Positions 1 through 12,000 of a stretch of DNA of 64,000 nt are shown here, in pieces. Made by a program: the position numbers and the translations under genes. The notes beneath the pieces were generated by a model that saw nothing but the letters and a program-made list of their open reading frames with translations, did not search any database and was not told the DNA's origin. Origin of the DNA: Omphiscola glabra (lineage: Eukaryota; Mollusca; Gastropoda; Lymnaeidae). The first letter of the stretch is position 1. Every line of letters begins with the position of its first letter. The stretch covers positions 9,622,435 through 9,686,434 of the forward strand of contig OZ024802.1 in the NCBI GenBank assembly GCA_964017045.1, in the 5' to 3' direction.

Positions 1-300
1 TCAGTGATGGTTGGGTCATTTGAATGTGTGGGATAACCGGTAATCACTTGGTAGATGATAATATGTGTGGGGTAATCGGTAATGGCTTGGTTGGTAATTT
101 TTTTGTGTAAGGTAATTGGTAATAGCACGGAAGATGATTTTATGTGTGGGGTAATCGGTAACAGCTTGGTGGATGATTGTATGTATGGGGTAATTATTAT
201 TGACTTGGTAGATGATTGTATCCCTGTGATTGTTGGTAATGGCTTGGTAGATGCTTGTATGTGTGGGATATTCTGAAATAGCTTGGTTACTGGATGAATG
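1..300. repeat. 39-bp minisatellite
   Basis: Degenerate tandem copies of a unit like GGTAATCGGTAATGGCTTGG plus TAGATGATTGTATGTGTGG, about seven copies running off the left edge of the window. Because 39 is divisible by 3 the array stays open in several frames on both strands; those frames are not genes. Confidence 0.8.
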
Positions 301-579
301 GAATAATCTGGTGTACTTGTTGCAGCCTGATAAATCTCCCGTGGAGACCAAAGTTGTAGTCCACGGAGATTCTTTGTTTTAACCATCACAGTAATCCCAA
401 TTCTCCTTAATGGAATGCATATGAAATGTTTAAAAACACATCAAGATCGTGATGTATGATGATTTTACGTTTTGGTTCGGCTCAGAAACTCACAATACAC
501 GCATGTTGTTTAGAAGCTCTAGATATCTTAGAAATGACAACATGGAAAAAGTATAGACTATCAGACCTGTTCACCCCTG

Positions 580-749
580 CAGTGGCGTAGCGAGGGGGGA
601 GCAAGGGGGGCATCATGCCCCGGGCGCTCCTCTGAAAGGGGCGCCAAATGGTATATTTTACATATAATATTGTATGGTTTTCGAATACGGGGGGGGGGCG
701 CTAAAAAGGTATTGTGCCCCGGGCGCAAGATAAGCTCGCTACGCCACTG
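580..749. mobile_element. hAT-type MITE with 8-bp target duplication
   Basis: 170-bp element with terminal inverted repeats CAGTGGCGTAGCGAG (left) and CTCGCTACGCCACTG (right). Identical 8-bp flanks CACCCCTG at 572-579 and 750-757 form a perfect target-site duplication. CAG...CTG ends plus an 8-bp duplication are the hAT superfamily signature. No coding capacity. Confidence 0.9.
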
Positions 750-2003
750 CACCCCTGGGTTGGTGTCACAGCTCTCAAAAACGTAATTTCAAGCTCCAAG
801 GAGTAGTTTGGTCAATTAGCGGGTGGCTTGGGCGGGGGGGGGGGGGGGTTTCGATGGTATGTAATCAAAATACAAGTTGTGTAAGGAACTCATCTCAACT
901 GCTTATGTACGTTAACACAAATAAAGAAACAGGATATAGTCCTGCTATCTTGTTTCCCTGGGATGAGGAAAGTTCTTGGGCAAGCACGTTGGCAGTAAAG
1001 TATTAAGAAAGCAATTCTCTAGACGATATTATTCTGGTTGGTTTATTGAGGTCGAGACCGCAAAGAACAATCACTGTTAATTCTTATTCGATTGTTTACG
1101 GTGTTAACACAAAAAATCCGATAACTTCTTACAGAAAACACTCCACTTATTAAAAACAAAACAAACAAATGAAAAAACTCTCTAAACTGAGTTTCTTTAG
1201 CTTTGTCGTAATGCCGTAATATTAGGCTTACAGACGGAGTTACTACGGCGAAAGTGTAAGGGTAACGAGGTCTGGACTACTAAGGAATTGTTTTGACAAA
1301 CATGGATTTAGCGTCAAGCACAACGAATATGTGTCATCCACAGAATCCAGCAAACAAGTATTTTAAAGGTATATCCCAATCAGGGGAAGTCACTACGACT
1401 ACTTGTGGCTTGGGAGTAGGAAGTCGGATTCCGATTAAGCCAGAGGCGTGAACCCGTAGTCGGAGAGAGAAATAACTTATTTGCCCAGAGAATATTTGCT
1501 TTTGCTCTATAATATGTCGGTTTATTCACAACGTCGTGTGGCGTGCCTAAATGGCGCACACTGGAGTCGAGGCAGTGTCATTACAACCCACTTCCACACC
1601 TGATGAGGTCTATCTTACTGGGGTTTGAACAGTCAGTTGATTGGACCTGGCGGTAGAGGACAACATTTTGCTGCTTCTACTCATGTTTTTATTTTTACAA
1701 TTGTTTGTGGTTGTTTTTTTTTTAAAAATCTTTTGAGTTATAGTAATCTCCCTTGTATTCCACGTTTGCTTTCTTGTGCACTAACCCGCTTCGTAATCCT
1801 TTGAAATTACGTTAGTTCTTAGTACCGATCACCTATATAGTATTAGATGGACATTTGTGGATCTGTTGTCACAAACAATAAATGTTATTTATGCTTTGAT
1901 GTACAAAAATTAATCTACCTCATAATTTTCAAGTGGTGCCCCTTGAAAATGATTCTTGGACACTTTTGGTTCATCAAACCAATCCGTGTGTTCCCTGCGA
2001 GAG

Positions 2004-2209
2004 CAGCGGTTCTAAACCTGTGGGTCGCGACCCCTTTGAGGGTCGAACGACCCTTTCCCAGGGGTCGCCTAAGACCATTGGAAAACACATGTACTCTACA
2101 GTGATGAAGTAGCAACAAAAATAACTTTATGTTTGGGGGGGGGGGGGGTCGCCACAACATGATAACCTGTGTTAAGGGGTCACGGCATTAAGAAGGTTGA
2201 GAATCCCTG
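2004..2209. mobile_element. SPIN-like non-autonomous hAT element
   Basis: 206 bp starting CAGCGGTTCTAAACCTGTGG and ending in the complement of CAGGGATTCTCAACCTTC. The interior keeps GGTCGCGACCCCTTTGAGG, GGTCGAACGACCCTTTCCC, AGGGGTCGCCTAAGACC and GGAAAACACATG near the left end, and GTCGCCACAACATGA with AAGGGGTCACGGCATTAAG near the right end. From memory these are the hallmark blocks of SPIN non-autonomous copies (about 220 bp), a hAT group known for horizontal transfer among tetrapods and also reported from a pond snail and a triatomine bug. No clean 8-bp target duplication is visible, so the copy is old or its flanks have diverged. Confidence 0.8.
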
Positions 2210-2306
2210 TGGTGGATTGTCCGAGGCGCTCGGTTGCTGTGCTATACACCGTCTCACGAAGTGTGGTCCACGTGTATTGTATTAGACATTATTGTATGAT
2301 GGTTGT

Positions 2307-2450
2307 AAGTTTGTATCGTTGTATGTTTGTATTGTGTCTCTGTACTGTATAGCGCTGCTGGAACCGCAAATAACACACACCACATTCTTCCCTGATATTA
2401 AAATGCACAAATACAAACATACAACGATACAAACATACAACGATACAAAC
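2307..2450. repeat. Imperfect hairpin with TTTGTATCGTTGTATG arms
   Basis: Left arm 2307-2334 (GTTTGTATCGTTGTATGTTT) is the reverse complement of the 2407-2450 segment, which carries the arm motif (ACATACAACGATACAAAC) twice. The loop is about 75 bp. Possibly the remnant of a small foldback element. Confidence 0.6.
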
Positions 2451-2950
2451 ACAACGACGCGAGAATGCATCAGTATTAAACAACATTTTGATAAAAGCCT
2501 CTTGGTGGGAAGAGAATTGTGAGTTTTTATTGTCTGAAATCCAATATATAGCATTTTTAAGCGGAACCTATTAGATAGTGTTATATCTGCATAATTTTAT
2601 GGCACAGACTAGACGGTTATTTATTTCTGTAGAATATTGAAAACACATTTTATTTTGTAGCCGTTTTTTGTGATGGCCGATCCAAATATTTCAATATTAT
2701 AATATTACCTGTATATTTTGTGTGTGTGTGTGCTAACGTTGGTTTTAAAAATGATCCTTGTCGCATTCTTGTTGTTAATTATTACAAATTCTAAGCTAAC
2801 ATTATTAAAACAAACAAACCAAAAAAAAGAGCGAGGACTGAAAAGGGGGATCCGGCTTCCGTTACTAACGTAAACAAAACTAATCAACGATAACGATGGC
2901 GCTGTTTTGTTGACCTTTGCTCTTCCCCCCCTCCCCCACCTACCCACCAG

Positions 2951-3070
2951 CCCTGCACTGTGAGACGGGCAATCACACGTGTCACCAAGATGCAGCTTGT
3001 GTCAGCACTCGCAAGGCTTACAGGTGCAAGTGCAAACCAGGCTTTAACGGGGACGGCAAGGTCTGCAAAG
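2951..3070 (+). CDS. SCUBE: SCUBE exon: EGF-like domain 1
   Basis: First SCUBE exon that can be recognised. Acceptor ccaccag, donor AAAG|gtgagt, phase 1 at both ends. The exon carries a six-cysteine EGF pattern starting [16 protein letters not shown] and ending [13 protein letters not shown], which matches the first EGF of human SCUBEs (CHADALCQNT...CKPGYQGEGRQC type). The following intron is 5.5 kb and holds a hAT element. Confidence 0.88.
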
Positions 3071-6000
3071 GTGAGTCGGGTAGCGGGGATGACGTCATTC
3101 AGTCACAGTAGTACACCAATTATTTATTTTTTTGTCAAACTAGTAAAATTATTGTTTTAATTATATATGCCCCAAAATATCCGTGTCATGTCACGTGTCT
3201 GACCCCAACAGTTAATGTCGCCATTCATGCGTGAAACATTTCATTTACTACCCCATCCTGTCCTGTGACAGGATCTATGACGTAATGGCTTGAAAGAATG
3301 CAGCCGATAACTATTTTCTCGTAGTAGCTTAATCAGTACTGGTAGCTAAAAGATCTTAAACAATCTCATGTCTTGTTGTTTGTGTTCATGAAAGATTTCA
3401 TCACTAATCACTTGAGCATACCTTAAATCGGGGTCCGGGGTGGATGGGGTCAGGGTCGGATGGAGCTAGAAGTGTCTAGAGTCAAATGAGGATGGGGTCA
3501 TGGTTGGATGGAATCAGGGTGGCCACCCGTTGACAGCCCTAGTGAGGGTTGGAACGGACTAGTGATGGGTGGAGTTGAGGGTCGATTGAATTAAGGGTGT
3601 ATGTGGTCGGGGGGATAGTCTCAGAGTGGATGGGGGCAGAGAGGAGGAGGCCAGGGAAGGAAGGGTCAGGGTAGACGGGGTCACGGGTGGATAGAGTCAT
3701 GGGTGGGTGGAATCAGGGAAGGATGCGGTGTGTGTGTTTCTGCAGTTCCAGATCGATACACCCAACTCGGAATTTTTTTCATATTAATGATTAATGCACT
3801 TAAGTTATTGATACTATGTTGGATACTAAATAGAAGATGTAGGTATAATTTGTAAGTCATATCTGTTTGTACCAGTGAAGTTTAAAGTAAATTTGTACCT
3901 CTTATGTTTAGATGTCATTTCGTACCTATGTTGTTTGAATCCAATTTGTACCACTGATGTTTGAATGCCATTTCGTACCTCTGATGTTTGAATACCATTT
4001 CGTACCTCTGATGTTTGAATGCCATTTGTACCTCTGATACTCTGATGTTTGAATGCCAATTTGTACCACTGATGTTTGAATGCCATTTTGTACCTCTGAT
4101 GTTTAATGCCATTTTGTACCTCTGATACTCTGATGTTTGAATGCCAATTTGTACCACTGATGTTTGAATCCAATTTGTACCACTGATGTTTGAATGCCAT
4201 TTGTACCTCTGATGTTTCAATGCCATTTGTACCTCTGATGTTTCAATGCCATTTGTACCTCTGATGTTTCAATGCCATTTGTACCCCTGATGTTTTTGTT
4301 TGTGTGTCACGTGTGTTTGTATCCAAAATGATTGACATCAGTTTGTACCAGCCATGCTTGATTGAACTTTTCGAGGAGTGAATGGGATGAAGTAGCCAAG
4401 AGGCAGACGACTCATCGGTCGGCCATGACTGAGTTGGACCTAGGGTGTGGGGGGCAGATTTGCTACAACTAGTAGTTCGTGCGAGGACGCGAATGTGGTG
4501 GCGCAGGTCAGAGCCCCCCCCCCCCCCCCCCCTCTGTACTATTGCGACACGAATGGAGTTTGAAATTTAATTTTGAGTTAGAATTAACAACTGGTGTACA
4601 AACATAAAATGTTTTGGGCGAACTGAATCAGGATAAATATATTTTTTGTACATAGATCCCAGTATAGTGCTGTTTCGTGTCCTATCTCTCATGTGTGTCT
4701 TGACCTGAAGATTAGTGAGTATGTTTTCGACTCGCAAGCCCCACCCCCGTGTATCATCAGGAATCCATGACCAGATTTCACTAAAAAGACAGCAATTGAA
4801 TGAAGCGGTGGAATGTGCTCTGCAGTTTTGGAATATTAAAAAAAAAAAATTCGTTTCATTGTAGAAATTTGTATTTCTTTCGTTTCATTTTCAAGATTTG
4901 TGTTAAATTATAATTTTATTATAAAAACTTACTTTGCGTAGGAGGATAAAAGTAGCTGATATTTACCAACACACGTTTAGACAACCCTATTATTAAAACG
5001 GCCACATGAGCAAAGCCCCCTCCCTCCCCCCACACACAGATACACACACACTTACAGACACATTTCATGCACAAAGTTCATGCCAAGTTAAATCAAATCG
5101 TCATTTTAAAAGGTCACTGAGCGTACCAAAAACAGTTTGAAAAAACACTTGTCTATTCCCCCATGTAAAAACACGTGTCTATTCCCCATGTAAAAACACT
5201 TGTCTATTCCCCCATGTATCAGCACTTGTCTATTCCCCCATGACTTGGCTATTTCACCATGTAAAAACACTTGTCTATTCCCCCATGTAACAGCACTTGT
5301 CTATTCCCCCGTGTAAAAACACTTAAGTGTCTATTCCCCCATGTAAAAACACTTGTCTTTTTCCCCATGTAATTTGATTCGAACAGATCCATGAAACTCA
5401 AATATTTCCAAACGCAACTTTTGATTGGTAACAACAGTCGCTTTATTTTATTGCATTTAAAAAAAAAAAATCGATCAACACATATAAAAAGAGACAAGAT
5501 TAAATGAGATTCTCACACCACACTAGTGGGGGACGCCCACACATTACCCTTTTCAAATATCCACAAGGAATTTGGCATTTGCTGGCGTTTTTTTCCCTTC
5601 TTTTTTTTGTTCCTTCTTGCTGCTTGAGTTAATTTCCTCACAAAATGTTTTCCTTACAGCTAAAGGAATCTTATCTTGCCCGAGCCTATCACTTATTTTT
5701 GGAATACAAATATCGGATTCAGATAACAGCAGAATTAGATTGTGAAACTTGCAGCACGTGCTACCCGAGAGGCTGACTCAAGAAAACAAAGCGATATCAC
5801 GTAGTGGGATGCTAGATCGAAATTGTGTTTTTAACAAATACAACTTGTATTCGATTTCGAGATAGGCTCCAGTATTTGACGCAAAAAAAAAAAAAAAAAG
5901 GGATATCTTCTATTTTATGTTTGTAATTGACATCTATATTTTTCGTTTGTAAAATCGCCAGTCGGGGGAGTTTTTAAAAGTCTTCAATTGCAGACATTTC

Positions 6001-9000
6001 AACCCAATGATTTCGTGCAAGATTTGACTTAACTGTCCTGGTACAATACTTGACTTAACTGTCCTGGTACAATACTTGACTTCACTGTCTTGGTACAAGT
6101 TTGACTTCACTGCCCTGGTACACGAATTGACTTCACTGTCTTGGTACAATACTTGACTTTACTTAAGACTTGACTCCACTACGCTCGTACAAGACTTGAC
6201 TACACTGTCCTGGTACAAGACTTAACTCCACTGCACTGGTTCTAGACCAGGGGTCACCAAAGCTTTCTTCCGTGCGGGACACAATGACGAGCGCGGGCCA
6301 GATAACGGACCACATGACGAGCGCGGGCCAGATAACGGACAAAATGACGAGCGCGGGCCAGATAACGGACCACATGACGAGCGCGGGCCAGATAACGGAC
6401 AAAATGACGAGCGCAGGCCAGATAACGGACCACATGACGAGCGCGGGCCAGATAACGGAAAAAAATGACGAGCGCGGGCCGTATAATTATTCTGTATAAC
6501 ACTTGCAAAGCCAGAAGTAAAGCTATGATAGAAAAGACGAAAAACTAAGTTATATATTCCATGTTAATCACAGGTGAGTGGCGAGCAATGCAAAAAGAAC
6601 CCACAAAAAACAAAGACAACCAACATATTTATTTACTAAAATATCAAAGAAGACAACGTTAGAGAAAAGATGGTTACATCAGACCCAATGCGCACATATT
6701 CGAAACTCACAAAAATGTTTGCTCACAGACAAAAGTTGTTCCAAAATCCGATGTCATACCAGCGTCAAATTTCTACAGTTTTGGAAACTCAACATCCAAA
6801 TTGACGCCAAAAATAAACACGAGAAGACTCATCTAGCGCCAGAGAATACCACAGCAAGTTCCTAGCTCTCTCACGTTCTCTCCAAGTTCGCCTGTTCTCC
6901 GCACAAATAAACTTGCCGAAAGACTGATGATTCCAATTGCGGCGATTACGATTTTTAATGCCCCGTATGTTTCCAACACTCCTTTCTTCCATTCACCCAG
7001 TTATCAGACTATAAAATATAACATATTAGCGGGAATAGGCTTAATTGATATTAATTTTTTTTTTTTTTTTTTTTTTTAAACCAGCTTTTCCTAAAAAAAT
7101 CAACATCAATTTACTTTTTAAAATTATGTCCTCATTTGTTATTTAATTCTTAATGAAATACATTTGGTTTTGTGCTGATCTGACTTTGAGTTTGAACCAT
7201 GTTAAATTTCAACAGTAACTTTATTTTAACCAGTGACAGACTGTGACAGTGTGATCTGTACGTCCACTCAATATAAGTTAATATCTATAGCAAATACACA
7301 TCTGAAAAAAGTGACCGCATATTGCAATATAAACGTTGTTAGTCATCAACTTCTAGAAGTTAACTTTCTGACGCCAACTTAACTCGATCCCACTAAGCAC
7401 TGCGAAGCGAGTAGTTATTTTATTCATTATAATATACCGTATTTTTATTTATTTACTCATTATTTACTATTCATATACCGTATTGTACGATTTTGAGACG
7501 TTGTTGTACAATTTTAGAAGTTCGATGTCGATGGTAAACATGTCTGAAATAAACAAGACAATCTAGATACGATAATTTAAAATTGAAAATGACATGTCTG
7601 AAATAAACAAGACAATCTAGATACGATAATTTAAAATTGAAAATGGTAAATAATTTAAGACTTGTAGAAGCCAAGAGGTCTCCGCACACGTGAAGATCTC
7701 CTAGTAATAACATAAAATGTAAATTTTTAATTGTATCACAACGTCTCGTGTTTCATAGGTCTTATCAAGCAAATTCAAGTACCGTCGGTGGGCCGGATAA
7801 ACTGCCGTCGCGGGCCGGATCCGGCCTGCGTGCCTTAGTTTGGTGACCCCTGTTCTAGACCGTCGAAATTCAAACTCTTGATTCATATCTGTGCTCTGCA
7901 TCATCGTGTCTAGCACAATCAAAAACACGCATTTTAATTAACTGCTCCAAGTATCAAGTCTCCGGCCACTACAAAGGGACATCACCGACAACAAAGATTG
8001 ATCTTGTAAAACACGCGCTCTAGGAAGTTGTCCTTGTGTAGGCCTACATCACCCCCTAATTACTCCATGGTAAACTCATTTTAAAATGTATGCAGAACAT
8101 AAAAATTACATTAAAAGACCCGTGTTACGTCGAAACTAAACATGTGTAATTAACAAGACTAGGAACCCCACTCCAGCCAAACAGTCATCACCGGGCCCAG
8201 GCCGTGCGTAAAAGAAAAAAAAGGGAGGGGGGGTGCAGGGGGCGCCAAAGTTGTAATATAAAATTATATATCATTTAATGATGAAAAGCGGGGTTGGGGG
8301 AATTTTCAGGCTTCGTCCCGGGCGCAGCTTTTCCTTGTCATTTCAAACGTTTGTCCCAATTGCGATACGTATTTGGAAGGGATGCCATGTTTGCTGTTCA
8401 TACTCTGAGAGAAGATAAATCATTCCCGTGAACATACAACTATTTTTAGTACAAGCGAGGATCAGCTTCCGTCACATTTCTCACGTACGCCTACTTCTAA
8501 GTAATCTTTCTGGAAACCCGTTAATCATATTTTGTTCTCCTCCAGATGAAGACGAATGTCATCAAGAAAATGGCGGATGTGTGCATTTGTGTATCAACAC
8601 GCCCGGAAACTTCACATGTGCCTGTAACGATGGCTTTACATTGGCACCTGATGGAAAAGACTGTTTAGGTATAATCCTGACTTTTATTTTAGAATATATT
8701 TTAAATATCAATAGATGATTATTTGCTACTGAAGCCATTAAAGTAAAGGGCCTTTTAAGTCCGAAGCAATACTATTTTTTGCAAAATAAAATTCAAGACC
8801 AATTTTTCATATAATTTTGCAGACCAATTTCTTTTACCTGCTTTATGCATCACCTATAGCCTATATTAAGTTATTACATTTTAAATTGATGGAAGGTATC
8901 ATGTCATTTGTATTGGATAGGTCCATTTTAAATTGAGGAAAGAGTATCATGTATTGGATAGGTACATTTTAAATTGAGGAAAGAGTATCATGTATTGGAT

Positions 9001-12000
9001 AGGTACATTTTAAATTGATGGAAGGTATCCTGTATTGGATAACAGTCACTTTTAAATTGAGGGCCTTTAAAAATAACTTTTTCATACCAGCAATATTAAA
9101 ACTTATAAATGTAATTAAGTTTCTGTACATTAAAAAAATAATAATAATATTTCTACATTATCACTGTTTAAAAATAAATCTTAAATTAAAAGGGCTAAAC
9201 AATTATTTATTTAAAGATTTTAAGTTGGCTATAAATTGAGCATTCATTTGATATTTTTCAACAAAATTTGTTCCTTTCATGATATATATCGTGTGTGCCC
9301 TGCAACCCCTGCTAGTCATGCAATTGCTCTGCAAACATTCATGTTTTTGTATGAGTTAAATGGTTGACATAGATAAAAAAAAATTATCTCTTCAAGAACT
9401 GTAGACATAAGGCATTAGGGAAACAATTTTGCAAATAATGTCTTAGTTTTTATATATGTTACCAATGTTACATTTGCTTCTAATTCCAGATAAAAATGAA
9501 TGTTTTGAAAATAAGGGAGGCTGCTCTCATCAATGTGTTAACTCCCTTGGTAGCTTTGAGTGCAAATGTAGTTCTGGGTATTCACTGGACGCAGTAGGAA
9601 AAAAATGTGTTTGTAAGTGTAATCATACTTTTATTAGATATGCCATTTTGTTATTTCATTTATATCTTGAGTGCTTTTTTTTTTTTTGAAACACATGCTA
9701 CCCATCTAGTTTTATCAGAACAAAGAATAATACATTAAATTAATACGGAAATTAATGTGACTCTTTTGGAAGATAAAATTAAAGTGCTTAAGGATTGTAA
9801 TATAACAAGAAATAAGTGTGATACTAACACCGAAATAATTTTTGTTCAAATGAAAAAATTTAATTGTATTTCCTATAACATGTTTTCTGAATATACTACC
9901 AGTCTATATGCATTATATTAATTAAATTAATGTTAATACAGTTTGGATTATCTAAGCCATGGACCATGTTGTTCAATCATTTGGAACAAATGACCACTAC
10001 AAATATTGTGGTCTAGTTGTTGTTTGCACTAGCAAAAAAAAGGGTACATGATTATTCAATGATTCTTAACATAGCACAAATAATTTTACACAAAAATATG
10101 TGCTATTTTAATTAATCAATGCTCTCAAAGGTGTTTTTTTTAAATTTTACCTATAACTTCAAAAGTACAACATAAGAGTTAGCACTGTTAATTGTTTACT
10201 CCTAATGCAAATTGGTTAGGTACAAAGATTGTTCTAATAATTAAAGATAGGGGCACTGAATAGGACTTTAGTGGCCCATGATTTAGATGCTTCTGATCGA
10301 AGATTTTATTTAAAATATTTGTAGACAAACAAAGGTTGCATTAAGATTATTATATTTGCTTTCTGTTGTCAAAGTTTAATGGCATGCTTAAAAGATAGTT
10401 CAAAAAGTAAAGGTGAAAATAAATAATATGTAACCATATACAAAAAAATTGATATTGACTTACAATTCTTTTTTTTTAACTTTATGAAGTGAAATGAAAT
10501 CTTAATAAATGTATTGCAGTGCTTAATTTCTGTGAATTTATAAAAAGGGAAATTAATTTTTTTTTTTCAACATTGAATGATCTAACCGTTTTTACCGTTA
10601 CAATTTAGTTGGCGAGTGGTGTCGTATCAAGCATGGCTGTGATCATGGCTGCAGAACAGCTTCCACCAGTAACAAGGTGGAGTGTTACTGTAGAAATGGA
10701 TACTTCTTACATTCCGATGGGAAGACATGTATTCGTGAGTGGACATTATTTTTTGATAATCAGTATTTATTTACAATGGACATAGCATGGAAGAATATAT
10801 TTATTATGTCTGATAGGTATATCTATGTTTTTAAGGCCCACAATTAAAGATAATTATAGAGAAAATGTTACTGTAATGCATCAGAGATGCAGCCTTACAT
10901 TGTAAGATTCTGATCCTTTTGGTTACAGTGCCCCAGTGCAGTATGGGTAAACTGTTGTAGTTATGATAAGGTCAGAAGTCAGTACAGAGCTCCCTTGATC
11001 TAAAGTGCAATGCCATTTGACATTACAGGTTTATATAACTGTTGGGGCTTAACATTTAGTCTTATTGCAGTAGCAGACATGAGAAATCCTTCATTTACCT
11101 GCCCCCGTTTAACCATATTCTTAATATCAGCTCAAAAACACTTGTTTTGTTTAGACTTGCACTTTTATTCTCTCTTATTTAGCCTACTTTCCTCCATATT
11201 GCCTGTCAAGAGTTTAAAAGTAGATTTCTGTTTTAAAAAGGGAAAGTTTTGAGATTCACTGTTAGCTCTTTTTAATTTTTGAATATGTTTTATTTCAATA
11301 AATTTAAAAAAAGACATTTCTTTGCTGTTTGGCTTTGCAGAGAATTAAGTCACTGCCTGCTTGCAACTAAAATTATTTACCAATTTTATTTACATAATTT
11401 ACCATTAAAACATTGATAAATATGAGATATTATTTCCTTATTATTATTATTACAATATAATGTCTTATGTTTAAAAAAAAATAATTGTGTTTTGATGTTT
11501 CCATTAGGAAGTTGTGAGTTGGGCAATGGTGGCTGCCAACATATATGTAACACTACAACAAATGGCCCTGTGTGTGCTTGCGCTCCAAGGTATATACTTA
11601 ACCCAGATGGCAAGACATGCACAGGTTGGTCACTGAGATGGGAAAATGCTGAATGAATGCTTGTGGAAAATGGAAATGATGAGTGAGTTGTTACTGAAGT
11701 AGGGAAATATTAAAAGAGTTTGCTTGGATGTGTGTGTTGTTTTCTGAATATGAAAATAATAGTGTAGTGGTGGCCAACATTTAAGTAAGTTTTAAAAACA
11801 TATATTATGAGCCTGATTCAGGTATCAAAATCAATTTGCTTATCACTAACATCTCTAATTTTATATGTTACTGCTACTAAATCAATTTAAAAACATAATT
11901 CAATGTCAGATTTGATTTATATTTCTTAAAAAATTGTATATTTTTTTGCTTATGCTTTCATTCAATGTTTTTTTAGATTACTAATCTAATTTTAACTCCC

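Larger units (their letters stand above)
301..2950. other. SCUBE upstream/intron sequence without recognised exons
   Basis: Apart from the two hAT MITEs (580-749, 2004-2209), a hairpin at 2307-2450 and G-runs (about 833-848, 2136-2148), no exon was recognised. A signal-peptide exon ending in phase 1 would be expected upstream of 2951, but nothing here could be supported. Confidence 0.5.

Noticed and set aside
3826..4226. 124- and 103-codon minus-strand frames
   Set aside because: Translation of the 26-bp minisatellite; overlapping frames with the same residue words out of phase.
6163..6508. Open frames of repeated VIWPALV / TSAGQITD text on both strands
   Set aside because: Produced by the 30-bp minisatellite inside the hAT element; several frames are open at once, as expected for a repeat and not a gene.
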